Assembly: GCA_013339765.2 (NCBI GenBank)
Contig: CM023448.1
Location: forward strand, 331,222,941 to 331,286,940
Reading direction: 5' to 3'
Source: Haemaphysalis longicornis
Lineage: Eukaryota > Arthropoda > Arachnida > Ixodida > Ixodidae
Length of the DNA stretch: 64,000 nucleotides
How positions within the stretch are numbered: position 1 is the first letter of the stretch; each line of letters begins with the position of its first letter. Position numbers and translations under genes: made by a program. Under the pieces are notes generated by a model. That model saw nothing but the letters and a program-made list of their open reading frames with translations. It did not search any database and was not told the origin of the DNA. Positions 42,111 to 54,519 of this stretch are shown here, one piece after another.

Positions 42111-45100
42111 GCAGTCTTGTTTCACGCAGTAAGCGAGAGACACGTTTTGACGCAAGAGTGTTGTTACTACGCTGATTGAGTGATTTTTCGTGGCCCTAGC
42201 CGTACGCAGTTGCTGTGGTTATCAGCCGTGTTCATCAGCTCTGCTCATAAAGCGTCCACAGAAAGACGTCATCACTGTCAACCGGAAACGACGACGTGGC
42301 AGCCAAAAGCGAACGCCTACCGGAAGCTGGAATTGGGAACAGCGACCACACGAGTGTGGAAAGGAGGAGGTGTGTCAGAAGGCTCGCCGGCGATGTTACT
42401 TCGGTGGAGAAAGGATGCGCGATTTCAGGAAGCTCTGCGCCTGCGCAGCGAACATCGTGCTCTCATGGTGCTCGGAAGACATCACTAGCCGTACCAGCAA
42501 CTGACGCCTCCTCCTCAAAGTGCCTCTCCGACCGTAACTGATGCCAGCGCCAACACTGCGTACGTCACCTAACTTAAAAATGAAACAAGCAAAACTTACG
42601 CGAGGCTGTCAAAGACCAATGGAATGCCTAGATCATGAACAAAATGAAAAAAAAGTGTGTCCCAATAGAAATTGTGCCCTGTAAATAGCATACAATTACA
42701 CAAATTCTCGAAATAGTTTTTGAACCTCCCGCGTCCCGGCCACCACCGCAAGCTCTGGCGTGGCGATGGATGGCGCCATGCGGGGAAGCACTGGCTCCGC
42801 CATGACACTCAGAGAATATACACTTCGAAACATTGAAACGTTCAGACTCAGCAACACTCCGCAGCCACACACTCTGGCGCCCTCATCTCACGCCACACAA
42901 GCGTAGATGCCATGTCTTTATTTAGTGCGGAAGAATAGGTGGGTGGACCACAAGAACATGCGCGCGCCGTGAAGTCCAGCGTGCGCTGTGTTACATACCC
43001 ACATAGCTGCGCATACACGTAGAGGTGTATTGGACAGTGCTCTAAAGAACGGCTAATCAACCACATTATGTCAGTTAGTCGACAACTTCAACCAACCAGC
43101 CAATCAATTATTTCGCAAGCACTAGGAGGAGGAGAAGCACCACAAGAGTTCTGTGCGCGGACTTTGAAGCCTGCGTTGCGTGCGCACTCTGATAGCACCG
43201 TGTTACATAGAGTAGCACATATCCGCACAGGTGTATTAGTCAATGCTTAATAAGCCCGAATTTATGCTTATGCCGGGTCTTTGGGCACGCGATAAAGAGG
43301 ACAAGCAAGATTTATTTCCCCACGCTAAATGGTGCATGCATACAAAAAAAAAATAACAAAAAATCCCGCGCCATTTCCACTAACGTGAAACCTGGGGAGG
43401 GACGGAACATGCAGTGTATAAGAGTGTATTCTTGGCGCCTTGGCGTTTTTTCCCACGGAGATGAAGCCGTTGGGGGGGGGGGGGGGTGCAGGTATATAGC
43501 TTTGCTGCAAAAATATCTCGTCTTTGAAGCACGAAGCTCTCTAGCGCGAAGCGTAAACGAGCGTCCCGGTGTTCTTTTTTTGTACGCGTTACGAAGCGCT
43601 CCAGCGCGAGGCGTAAATGAGAGTCCCGGTGTTTTTTTTAGTACGCGTTACGTTGTAGCGCGAGGCGTAAACGAGTTTCCCGGTGTTTTAGTACCGTGAC
43701 TACATGAGACTACGATTATGACGACGCGACCGGAGACGCGCCAACTGCCCCAGCCCCTAAGGGGCTTCACCCCGAATACAAGTTAACTTAGACAAACAGA
43801 CTGGTTTGTCCCAATAAAAATGATGCCAATTTTAAAGCAACCCTAGAAAAATATAAAAAAAAACAAAAAAAAAAACAACATATAAAGCAGTGGCGACTGA
43901 CCGGCCACTCTTTCGCGGGGTCATTATGACATCGCAGGTACTTGTTTATGCGAGTGGCAGCCGCTGACCGAAGCCACCACCAAAAATAACATGACCGTGT
44001 GGGTGTACTGGTGCCTTTAGTTCTGTATCGTCATGCTGCTCCATTGTAAATATGGAATTAGCACACTGGTAACTTTGTATTTAGCATTTCCCTAATTACG
44101 ACACTGCTGACGTTGTGTAGCGCGAAATTTCAAGACGTCTCAGTATTTTTAACGTGTATGCGTGTTTATTTTTGTGAAAACGTCTTCCGGGCCGAAATGG
44201 AATTGATTGAGTTACCAAAGGCTGGTGCTCCCAAATTAAAAAAAAAAAAAAAACGTAGTTTAGCTTCACAGCGCCTTTATTAGCAGAATAAGGTTTGCTT
44301 GCGCACGATCATCCTATAATTGTTTCTTCCGTTTCAGAGCATGATAACAGGATTTTCTCAATGACAATAGGCTTTGCGCTCTGCACTAACGCTGCGGCGT
44401 CCATTTTGTGACGCTTAGTCAAGGTGATTCAGTGAAAGTGCAAATAGATTTAGTTGCCAATTTGTTGTCGAATGTGGCCGGTAGGTGTCACCGCATCCGG
44501 GTATATTCGACGTTTCAACAAATTGGATTGTTCTGGAATCGCACTGGCGGATGCAACGAGTGACGTGATGCATGATGAACAACCTGTTTCGTCGGTCATG
44601 AACTCCAGCGAATGTAAGCAGTGATATGCAACAAGACGTGAATGCCTGGCTCTCGCCATGTGGGCCAAACACACGGCACGAAGCAGTGATGCTCGACTCG
44701 AATTGCTTGACACGCGAGTGGGCGCACGAAGTGTTCGCTTCAGTTAGCTGCAGGTAGAGGGCACCACCTCTCTGTTGCTCACCGAGGCGTTGTCCCCGCG
44801 CCGTTCGAAATTAACATCGTAGGCTAATTTTTCGCCATCATTTGCAGCACTGACAGTTAAAGGGTAACCCGTCATAATTTTACGAGTGACTTGCATTGCA
44901 CATGCAGGGGCATTACGCATGAGCTCTTGTCAGCGCAAACGTTGCGCTTATGTCTTCAAAAGAGACCCCACCGTTTTGTTTGTTTGCATTTGTCACTTCG
45001 TACAAAGGGCTTAACGTGACGTTCTCAAAGCGGAAAGTTTTTTTGTCGCTCCAAGAAATTATAGGCTGTTTCAGTATGGCGCTTAATATCACAGTTTCCC

Positions 45101-46544
45101 TCGAATAGTTAATTTGATTGCACATACAATGGACCTTTTGTTGCTACTGTAGAGCTAGCTTCTCTGCACACCCGCTCTTAGTGTGGCGAAGACACCTTTG
45201 CGGTCGTATGGAGACTTCCGGGCGTCAACTTGTTCCCGCAAAAATAATTCAGACAAAATACCCTTTAAAAGATTTTGACAACCAACAGTAAAAAAAAAAA
45301 TCGGATTCATATTTAAACATTTAAGGCATCGGGTAAAAGATTTAGACCCGCGTTTTTACGAAAAGTAACAGTGCGGATGAAAGGTTTGGACGACGGTACG
45401 TTCTAGAACGTTTCTCTCGCCGATTTCTTGTCTACTTTCTTTTCGCTCAGACATTCCCGTCATTCACGGCGATTGTGTTATTATATTTCATTTAGCCTAA
45501 AATCTCCTAAATGTAAAAACTTGTACTTGGTGTAGGTGTAAGTTTACTTGTCCTACATTATCACAAAGCACGAATGCTTTTGATTTCATATATGTTTATT
45601 GTGTGTCGGGTGGAGCAGTTCTTGTCATACCGCAGCAAAAAAACACAGTACCCTTCGATCTTACACACTTTTTTGCATTCGTTCTTCTCGAAAAAAAGTC
45701 AACATCCTGGACCAGGGGTTAGGTTAAATACTAATAGCTTTTCTAGAGGCCTTATTAAACAAGACTAACGAAACCTGCTATTGATATTAATGCCTCATCG
45801 ACACGTGCAGCTGAAAGGAACCATACCTAATCTTCAATTTTCATCATTTCTCTCTACGGTTATGACACCCGCAGACGAATACCACAGAATCGTTGATGAC
45901 TTCGTCCTTGCGTTATAGTGTAATCTCGGCCATAGTTAGGTCAGGTAGAAGAACCATTGCTCCAGTTGGTGGTGGTGTCAGGTTTGATTGCTGTGCTGGG
46001 TTAATTTTCTTTCAGTTACGAGGTATCTAAGAGCTTGTTTGCAACTGGTGGCGTTTATTGATGTGGATGGCAACTATTTTATTTTACGCTTATCGCACCA
46101 GCATATTTAATTTTTAGCGCAGGATGTGCTGTCTGTTTGGCAGGGGTGGTTTCAGATTCGGCGGTGCAACGAAATTATTTAAACGCTTTAACCCATAGGG
46201 ATCGCCTGAGTGCAAAGGCGGATTACATTATGAAAACTCAGGCATTAAGTAACGTTTAAAGCTGGTTAGGAAAAATTACTTGAATGGAGATATGTCCGTA
46301 GCGCTCGTCATTTGTGGAAAGTAGGAATATAGTGACGAGTTTAATTTCAAATGCCTATTTATGAGCTCCCAAGCTACTTAGCGGGACTAAACGGAGGATT
46401 GCGCGATGGCCTACATAGCTTATGCGCCGATAATCCACAAGAAATGACAGCTTCGTTTAATCGAGTTGCTTCACAGCCTTAGTCCGCTTATGAAAGGAGG
46501 GCAATGCACGTGCTTTAGATTACATCGTTTGCGCCCTAACTAAA
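42111..46544. other. intergenic DNA
   Basis: No gene recognised. It contains a 15-base G-run (43472-43486), the tandem repeat at 43543 and several A-runs (43325, 43858, 44236, 45290). Confidence 0.4.
43543..43697 (+). repeat. 54-60-bp tandem repeat, 3 units, codon-phased
   Basis: Units start at 43543, 43603 and 43657 with the core AGCGCGA(A/G)GCGTAAACGAG...CCCGGTGTT. Spacings of 60 and 54 keep the plus frame open, giving repeats of the form R(G/S)VNE-x-PGV within an open frame ending at 43699. The protein is unrecognised and may be coincidental. Confidence 0.7.
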
Positions 46545-47720
46545 CATACCGGCAGGCGTGACGTTCCTCCGCGAGCAGAGATGGCGCTACCTCCCAAAGG
46601 GCCTCTTCAAGGGCTTCACACACGTGCTGTACCGGTCGGTGTTCAAGGATATTCGGCACGCAACTTCGCGCTACATCCTGCTCGGTGTGGTACCAGTAAC
46701 ATCCGATTACATTGATAAGCGAAGCATCGTCCCGCACTGTGCAGCTGAGCGACAAAGCGTACTTACGCCACGACGGAGTTCCTCTGGTGACAAACGGCGC
46801 GTGGTTGCCAGTGGGAAGCGAACTGTGAGCACCCAAAGACAGCACGCAGCCGGGGCTACCGAGAGCCGCGCGGTCGCGTGGCGAGAGACTCACGAGGCGT
46901 GGTGCACCAGCTTAAACTCTGAACTTTAATCACTGGTTAGTGTACACACGGTTAGTGAGTTCATTATGTGGCCTGCAAGCACCTATACACAAAGCTGACA
47001 GATAACTGTGTTACACTAGGTGCGGAGCGAGCGAGGTTCCCGGCCACGTGGCTCGCGGTAGACCGCCGTCGTCCGCCCGGGAGCGTGGCAGAGAAGTAGA
47101 CCGCTACAAACTGCATCTCGGTGCCTTGCCTAATGCCTTGGAGAGCTCCAAGCCAGCTAGCTGCGAACCTATGTAGAGAGAGAGATGAAACACGAGGGGG
47201 GTCGGGAGCGGGGCGGGCACGAGAGAGAGACTCTAGCACAGCGCTAATGTTTTACTCGTTGTATGGACCTTTTCTTCTTGTGTGTCGCCAGGGTTGCGAG
47301 AGAAGCTGTGCAGGGGAGGGCCAGGGCAGGTGCAGCGGTCGCGGCCCTTCTAGCTGGCCGTCCCCCGGCGACGCAGCAGCGGTGCCCGTACACAACTTCC
47401 GTGGCCCGCCCGGGCAGCGCACGCACGCTGCCACCGAGACGCGCCCCGCCACGCGCGCGATTCGTTGTTTGGAGCCGTCCCCGGGACGCCACAGGGCGCC
47501 CGAGGCACCCGCAAGTCCCCCGCCGCCCGCACCCGCCCGCCCTGGGGACCTATCGCCTCTTCCGGCCTCAGGGACCGCACCTCGACCGGCACAGCGCGTT
47601 TGCCTCGATGGCCCCCCGGCGTAAATGCTCCGGGATGGCAAAAAAAAAAAAAAAAAAGAAAGAAACAAGTTATTTTTTCAGAACCGACTGAAATGGAAAC
47701 TGAACAACGGTAGAAGCGCC
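46545..47720. other. GC-rich region with unassigned open frames
   Basis: 46558-46929 (+) is an open frame (MTFLREQRWRYLPKGLFKGF...) that I do not recognise; it may be part of a repeat. From about 47030 to 47640 the DNA is strongly GC-rich, with overlapping frames on both strands typical of a CpG-rich region rather than a coding gene. An A-run lies at 47640-47657. Confidence 0.35.
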
Positions 47721-50200
47721 TCACGAATTGAGACGATCTTTTGTGAAATTGAAATTATTTTCTAACTACCACCTTGAGTGAAAGGGAGCCACCTGCATCG
47801 ACGAAGCGGGGTTTGTAAACTTGTGGACTAGCGATGACACGTAATGTTTCTTTTGGTTATGCCTTGATAAAAATACCCGTTTCTGTCTCCCTTCTCTTCC
47901 CCATGAAAAATGGATGTATGTGGGGCCGTGACGGTGGTCTCCCTATATTCCTCGTGTACTCAGTTTACGAACGCTCAGTTTACGAACGCTTAACATAAAT
48001 CAAGGCTTTTTTACTTGTGTTTTACAACATGAATGCCAAATGTGCTTCTGATTTCCTGTATTTAATCGTCTTCGTATTACATATCAGTCCATTTGAGCCA
48101 TTAAAATATCCGGTCCACCTTACCCCAAGCTTTGCAAGGCCTGTTCAAGCTTAGTAACGTGTTTTTTATCGTATACACCAGCCAGCTTTGAGTATAACAC
48201 TCCACTACACAAGGCCCTCTAGAAGCTTAACTTAATTGCCTGCTGTCATTCTTCAACCAGGACTGCCTTTGAATTCGTGAGAAGTCCAGCAAGGCGTGTC
48301 TTAAACTGATGCCCTGAAAAAGAGCAGTTCGGCTTTTTGAATCAGGGTATACCGCAAGTCCCTTGACTAACATTTGCCCACAGTTTCTGATCAGGGCGGA
48401 AATAGAATTTTCCCCAGCCCGTGACTTCACAGTGCTTCGCGAAGGCGCAGGCCGATGTATCGCCTTTCGTGAGGCGCTCTTACCGTCGTCCAGAGAGTTC
48501 CTTCCAGTCGCTTGCTTAAGTGTTTCAGCCCTTTGAGACAGCACACACGCCGAGGCAGAACAGCAGCCTTTTTTGCACTCTTTTCCTTCACATTACCATT
48601 TATTTCACCACAACGGGGAGGGGGGAGTGGCCTTGTCAGCAAACACCGCGGCGTCCACCACACGGTCGGCTGACCGGCGGGCGCCACCACTTCTCGCCCC
48701 AGGCCTGACTACGCATGCGCAGCCCGGTGCAAGAGGGAGGCTCCCACAGCACGAGTTCGTCTTTCACGGGTCTGCACGTCTAGGCTTCTGAGGGGAAAAA
48801 TAACATATCTACAGGCACTTGCACACGCAAGGGAAAAAAGGATGCCGGCGGCGAAACGGACTGTTTGGGAAAAAAACCGGTGCCTCGTCGGGCAGCGCAA
48901 CTCATTTCTGCAGCGCGTTTCAATCGATGTCATGAAAAGAGATTAAGTAGCGTGTCCCTCTGAGCCAGACTCCCCACGTCCGCGGCGTTGTCTCCGTCAA
49001 AGCCGATTGGGAGAAAGCTAGCCATCGCAGTCATCTCAGATAAGCGGACAACCAGGGGCTTAGAGCTTCGTTGCATACCGGCTTTATTCTTAGCCTGGGG
49101 CAATACTCCGACGAGTCAGGTTCGATAAGAATATTCAAAGAGTGCCCCCGCGCGGAGCTTTCCACTCCATCGCCAAAATATTACAGACTCTTGCGATTAA
49201 AGCGAATGAGCAGAGACATTGATTGAACTGCTATTACATGCAGATTTTCCCCCTACAAGAATAGGTATGCTGGTTAGTTTTTTGGGTTCTTAAATCATGC
49301 CGCCTCCACCAGCAACCATCAAAGTCTTTCCATTTCCCACGGTAAGCCCTGTTTCAGTGCGCGTATGAGTGGCAGCAGAGGACTAGCCTAAGCCCGTCAT
49401 CAGAGTGACGACGAAAAAAATAGTCACCAGATGATCGCTACACCACTCGAGAACAGGAAACTTTACTTGCGACGTTGCAAAAGTTCTCTTCGCATTCTTC
49501 CTGCCCATTTAGTCTCCTTTTAAAGTCAACAACGGCTTATGTTAGTCCGGCGAGAGTACGACAAATAGCCCTCGCACGAATTTAGCGGCATTAACCCCAG
49601 GCCGCTACAACGCGTCTCTTTTCCAAACAGTGCGTTTCGAACCGCTGCACAGAAGGCGCACGAAGGCTTCCAGTTATTGCTGTACAGAGCCAGAAAACTA
49701 TTTCGCTAAGCAGCAACTCTCAAAATACATATACTGTACAAATATGCATCGACGACCGTCTGTGAGCAAACATTGACTAAAGCATGACCTTCGTCGTTAA
49801 CGAAAGCCTAAGCGCCTCGAAGTAGATTCGCCAAAAAGGATTTGTTAAGCCCTCACAGACTCCCCGTGCCTTGGCCTTTTTCCTCCAACGCTGCTCCCAT
49901 GTCGTGTGTTTGGGAGGGACAAAAATAGTGGGGTAAACATCAACCTCTGTGCCTGCATGGCGGATGACCGAGGGCTTGCGGGTGCCTCAAGAGCGCGCCA
50001 CAGGAGTGCCGATGTGTTGTCGTCCAACTCTATGAACTGCCAGCTACAACACTGTTAGAAACGCGATGCAGGGTCTCGCGAAAGAAAGAGAAAACGCAAC
50101 TCACACTAAACCCGTTTCTCCCCCTTTGGAAACGGCCCATCCCAGCTTATGCATTTCTTCATTATTTTTTACGTTCGCGTCGTATAGATAAACCTCCAGC
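47721..50200. other. intergenic or distal 3' UTR DNA
   Basis: No coding evidence. On the minus strand, AATAAA signals at about 49082-49087 and 48598-48603 are possible polyadenylation signals for a long complexin 3' UTR, but nothing ties them to it. Confidence 0.3.
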
Positions 50201-52337
50201 CTCCAAAATTCCTTTTACTTTCAAATTCCCAATGCCACCACCGGCGCTTTCAACTGATTACAGACACACGCACACACAAAAGAACGCCGACGTTACAAAA
50301 GTCGGGTCATTTTCTTGTACACAAAGGATGAACCAAGCCGTTTGTTTCGGAGCCAAAGACACAGAGCCTTCATTTTCGTCCCCTTGTCATTCAGGGCGGG
50401 GGTAACAAAGAAGAGAGAGTGACACAGGCGCGCGTTCAGACAGAAGGAGAAAATACGTGTCGACATGTCGCTCGAACAGGCCACTGTCTGCCCGACAGTG
50501 ATTCCCCCCCAAGACGCAAGAGGGCCACATACGTCACAGCAAACGGGAACACCGCATTTCGGGGGCGAATACTGCACACCACGCGGGCACCCCGAAAGAG
50601 CACAACGATACAGCTGGTTGTTGTATATGTACACGTAAAGCAAGAGACAGACCAGGAGGGCCGGGGCCGAGCTGCGGGAGGCCTCTGAGGGGCTCCCGAG
50701 GCTCGGCCGGCCGCGCCTTCTTCCCCGATTGAGCAACTGTCTGGCGCAGTGGTCGGGGCCGTTTCCGGCTCCACAGGGCCCGGGTCGCGCTCCGCCGCCG
50801 CCGCGCACGCTCTCATCCGGCCCCTCGTGGACGCAAGAGGCAAAGCGCAGCTGGGGCCTGACAACCGGTTGAGCTCATTGCAGTCCGAGCTGAGCTGGGA
50901 CGGGGGAACGTCCCGCCAGCACTGTCGCGGGGAACGTTCGAGTTTTCTCCCGAACTATGAGGGAAACAGAACTTTCTGGCTTCTAGAGTGCAGTGCTTGT
51001 CGTGGAAGCATCCCGCAATCACAGATCAAATAGCAAAGCGCGCACACAGCAAGTGCACCAGAATCAGGGCCGTTGACCGGTCGCTGTGGTCTGGGCGTCG
51101 TCCAAAACCATTTCCGAGTTATTTGTGAGTGGGTTAAACCATTCGGCGCTCCTATTTAACTAACCGCTGAGGAGAACCGTGGGGATGTTGCGGTCCTCGC
51201 TTCGCCTCTTAGCTTCGCCTCTTAGCTTTGCCTTGAGTACAGAAGGGCCCGGAGTGTCGGCGAGCACCCAGCCGCGTGAGGACGTCTCGCCTGCCGCGGG
51301 CCGCACGGTTCCAATGAAGGCAATAAAGTTTGGGGGGAAGGGGGGGGGGGGGGGCTGTGAGGGGGAACATCGTGAACTTCCCACCCATCTTCCTAAATAC
51401 AAAGGAACAAAGCAGAAATTCTTAGTAACGTTCCGTAGCTTTGGTCAGGGAATTAAGTCGAAATCCTCGACTGTCCCCGTTAGGACACGCAGAACTGTTT
51501 AGAGAACGACAGTATAACAAAAATAACAAAGAAAAGATTACAATTAAAGGGTAATGCTTCCTTTTTAGAAGAAAGTTTTTAACAAGAAAAATATTAAGAA
51601 CAATGAAGGACCTTTTTTCATCCCTATTTGTGGTCAAAGTGGGCCGTTTTCTTCTATTGTTTCGGAATGTGGCCAAACGGCATCCTCGAGTTGCAGCGAT
51701 CGGGCGGACAGTAAACGAAGTAATACACATCAGTGGCGGGACGCAGCTGGTTGAAGACGATCTTTGTAGCGCCAACGCCGAACAACAGCAACGCTTCGGC
51801 GTCAGCAGAAGCCATGTATTTGCCTACCCCGGGGAGGGCATATGCACGGCTCCGGACGTGAGCGTGAAAAGAAGTGCGACGCGAGCAAGAGTGGAGCCGG
51901 GCGGCGTGGTGGGCGTGCGGCTCGCGCAGAAGACGTCCCCAGGCGGTGGGCCGGCGGCGGCGGGGGGCGCGCTGGGAGGGAGCGCCTCTGGGGGAGGCTG
52001 CCAATGGCCGATTCAGCCTCGCTGCCGAGGGGAAGACGACTAGGGGGACCGGCGGGTGCCTTTAGCGTCGCCGGAGCTCGTCCAACGTTGTACTTTTGTG
52101 TCCGCGTGCCTCCGAGCACGCCCCCGGCAGGCCGCTGGAAGAGCGCGTGTTTGCTGGTCTGGGCGAAAAATAGAGTATCCGTTGTAGCGGGCCCCGGGGC
52201 CGCGGCCCCGTGTCCTCCCCCGCCCTGTGCGGCCTTGCTCTGCGTCTTCGTAGGTGTTGCTTCTCTCCTGCGGCGGCGCATTGTTGTTGCGCCCTGCTGC
52301 TGCTGCTGCTGCTGCTTGCATAGCTGGAGGCCCGCAC
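50201..52337 (-). other. probable complexin 3' UTR (GC-rich, extent uncertain)
   Basis: This follows directly downstream of the complexin stop codon. It is GC-rich from about 50640 and holds a CAG repeat 22 bases after the stop and a G-run near 51330-51353. Long open frames on both strands (for example 52518-51802 minus and 51842-52528 plus) overlap each other and the real exon, and are compositional artefacts. Confidence 0.4.
52294..52316 (-). repeat. CAG repeat in complexin 3' UTR
   Basis: About seven CAG triplets on the transcribed strand, 22 bases 3' of the TGA. Confidence 0.9.
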
Positions 52338-52411
52338 TCACTGCAGAACGCACTTGCCTTCGATGCTCGATTTCAGCTCGTTCACCTGCGTCTCGATCGT
52401 GTTCCGCAGTC
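52338..52411 (-). CDS. cpx: complexin, terminal coding exon with CAAX box
   Basis: Complexin clamps and promotes SNARE-driven synaptic vesicle fusion. This exon follows a 3' splice site (CTCGTTCCTCGCAG ending at 52412), begins in codon phase with GA, and completes an Arg codon with the A of the exon at 54520. It encodes LRNTIETQVNELKSSIEGKCVLQ in two overlapping blocks, then TGA at 52340-52338. Drosophila complexin has the same ending with few substitutions (IETQVNEL, IEGKC). CVLQ is a CAAX farnesylation box, which in arthropod and retinal-type complexins anchors the C-terminus to vesicle membranes. The amphipathic region before it suits membrane binding. Sequence, exon phase and splice sites all agree. 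Whether an alternative last exon without CAAX exists cannot be seen here. Confidence 0.93.
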
Positions 52412-53649
52412 CTGCGAGGAACGAGAGACGCGCACGACGGGGCGCCCTCAGTGCACTCGCCGGCCACGCCGACACCGCACACAGCTTGGGTGCCCGGGCC
52501 CTTCACAGCGTTCGCCAACTGGCCGTAAGGTCCCTAAAGGGGCCTTAACTGGCCGCACATTCGAGCGCCACCTCACGGAGCTCCAAACTCGACTGATGGC
52601 CGAATCGAATAGTCAGTTCGATACGTGGGCTGTATGTATGCTATTCGCACGTTAAATTTGTCATTACCACAACTGTCCAAGGACCTGTAAAGGCCAAATG
52701 AATAGGAATTTCGCCGGGCAGAACCTGAATACACCAGTAAACATTGTTCCGTTATATAAACTCCTCATTGAAAACTCTCACAGAGGAGATTCTTGGGACG
52801 GCTTTTTATTTTACGGATTTCCGCATTGAACTGTACTGTGAAACTTCCATCGAACGAACTTAACGTCGTTTAACTGAAAATTAGCTAAAATGAAACCGCT
52901 CAAACAGAGTGCTTTAAGTATAGTCTCTAGAAAATAAGCTAGTCTGCCATCCAGGTCAGTTTTCCCACCCACCGGCGTGTCTCGGCAGGAATGAAACCAA
53001 CGGGCCAGCAGCGCACCGGTCGACTGCAGGGCTCTTTCACTGCACGCACCCTGTTTGCCACCCCCCGTTTGCCACTCTAAGTACTAAATTGCTCTGACGA
53101 TTATTCTGCCCTCATTCGTTACTTTTTTTCTCTTTCTGGATCAGTGAATTTAAGCGCGAAAACACGACCTCGTCTGCTCTCCCGCCGCTACTCGCTGTGC
53201 TTGCCTGCTCGCTGCGGCAAACAGACCACCAGAGGCGTGCACACTGCTATACACAATTACAAGATGTCCAGAAAAACTTACTCAGGCAAAAAAAAGAAGA
53301 AAACATGACAGTTTAGTTCGTAACAAATGTCTCGAAAGCAAGCATGGTCAGTGCAATTAGGGGCCGCTGCAGCAGAAGACCAGGTTCGCCTGATGGGCTT
53401 CATTCATAAAGGACACTGATGAGGGTCGTGAACGGCAGACCAGCTGAATTTCTAGGTACCATATTTTAGGAGCCAAAGTAGACTCGACACATTCAAATAT
53501 AATTAAACATATTGACTCGTCATCAATTCCATTATCTCTCGGATTGTTCGCGTGGATTGCCTAAGGAAAACACTGCCCTTTTCATCACTGCTGCAGTCAG
53601 CAAGACGGTAGTTATAAACTGGCTGCATATGCCTAGGCTCGGTGCGTCT

Positions 53650-53692
53650 TGTTGGGCCTTATATGCACCTCCGGTGCATATATGGCCCAACA
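53650..53692. repeat. 20-bp inverted repeat with 3-base loop in complexin intron
   Basis: TGTTGGGCCTTATATGCACC and GGTGCATATATGGCCCAACA pair at 19 of 20 positions around TCC. It would form a tight hairpin in either strand's transcript. Confidence 0.85.
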
Positions 53693-53920
53693 GCTAAACA
53701 ATTACCCGGTGGTGCCAAGCACGTTCCTGGCAGCCCATTCGTCGTATAACTCCTTGTGAGTCGTGCAAACAAACCAGCACGCTATTAGTCCTGATTCAAG
53801 CTATTGATACGCAACCTATTCACGATGTTAGCCACTGGGAGTGGGTACAGCTCCGGTACAAGCTAAACTGGCTACATAAAGTATTTGAAGTGAATCAGAC
53901 CGCTCACAATCCCAAGATAG

Positions 53921-53951
53921 ATGGGGGGAATGGGGCGGGGGGGGGGGGGGG
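53921..53951 (+). repeat. G-run
   Basis: GGGGGG-AAT-GGGG-C followed by about fourteen Gs. It is G-quadruplex-prone on the plus strand and C-rich in the complexin pre-mRNA. Confidence 0.9.
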
Positions 53952-54168
53952 ATCAAGGGAAGTTCGTTTATTCGACACTAGAAACCATGCAATATGCGGA
54001 GAGTTTCACCAAGGAAAAAAAAAAGTTCGGTGGTCCTAAATTTCCATTAAAAAAGTTCGTCCCGCGGAAGCGTATTTACATTTGGCGCCATGAGTACGCA
54101 ATAAATTCAGGGGAGTTCGCTTATCCGAAAGGTTCGCTAACGTGAAGTTCGTTTAAACGAAATTACAC
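53952..54168 (-). mobile_element. possible pogo/Tigger-like transposon end
   Basis: On the minus strand the end reads CAGTGTAATTTCGTTTAAAC followed by repeated CGAACTTC/CGAACTCC motifs, which resembles the terminal repeats of Tigger/pogo elements (CAGTG...TCGTTAATACGAAC type). The other terminus and the TA duplication were not found. Confidence 0.35.
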
Positions 54169-54519
54169 TGCATATTCTTACCACCGCTATGTATTTTACC
54201 GTAACAGTTATTTAGGTACTAGGGAGTTCGAACCAGCTAAGGCGACAGGGTAAACCAAATTGCTCCCAAGCATCAACGTTTTACTGCAAGCGTACACTAG
54301 CAATGAACTCCATTTATGAGCTGTGTCAATCTTGTTCGACAACGCGACGCTGCCAGATGCTCTTGTTACAAATCACGTGCACTTCAACCCCAAATCTAAA
54401 CCTGGCGACTACGCCCATCATATAACTTAGATTAAGTTAGCCGCAGCTATCAAAAGAAGTGGTCTATCTCCGGCCGCACCGTGCTCGGCGCCACAAGAGA
54501 AGGGCAAAGCGTGACTCAC

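Larger units (their letters stand above)
52412..54519 (-). other. complexin intron between last two coding exons
   Basis: Bounded by the donor GTGAGT (54519-54514) and the acceptor CGCAG (52416-52412). It contains a strong hairpin at 53650-53692, a G-rich run at 53921-53951 and a pogo/Tigger-like transposon end. Confidence 0.85.

Noticed and set aside
43748..43780. Transcription terminator-like hairpin (CCCCTAAGGGG)
   Set aside because: Short palindrome in a eukaryotic context with no gene upstream; not interpretable as a terminator.
46545..46929. A conserved protein-coding exon (MTFLREQRWRYLPKGLF...)
   Set aside because: No known domain, no splice signals that fit, and open frames on both strands; probably a dispersed repeat.
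51802..52528. Long overlapping open frames on both strands (238 and 228 codons)
   Set aside because: They are low-complexity, GC-driven and overlap each other and the in-phase, splice-supported complexin exon at 52338-52411, which is in a different frame.
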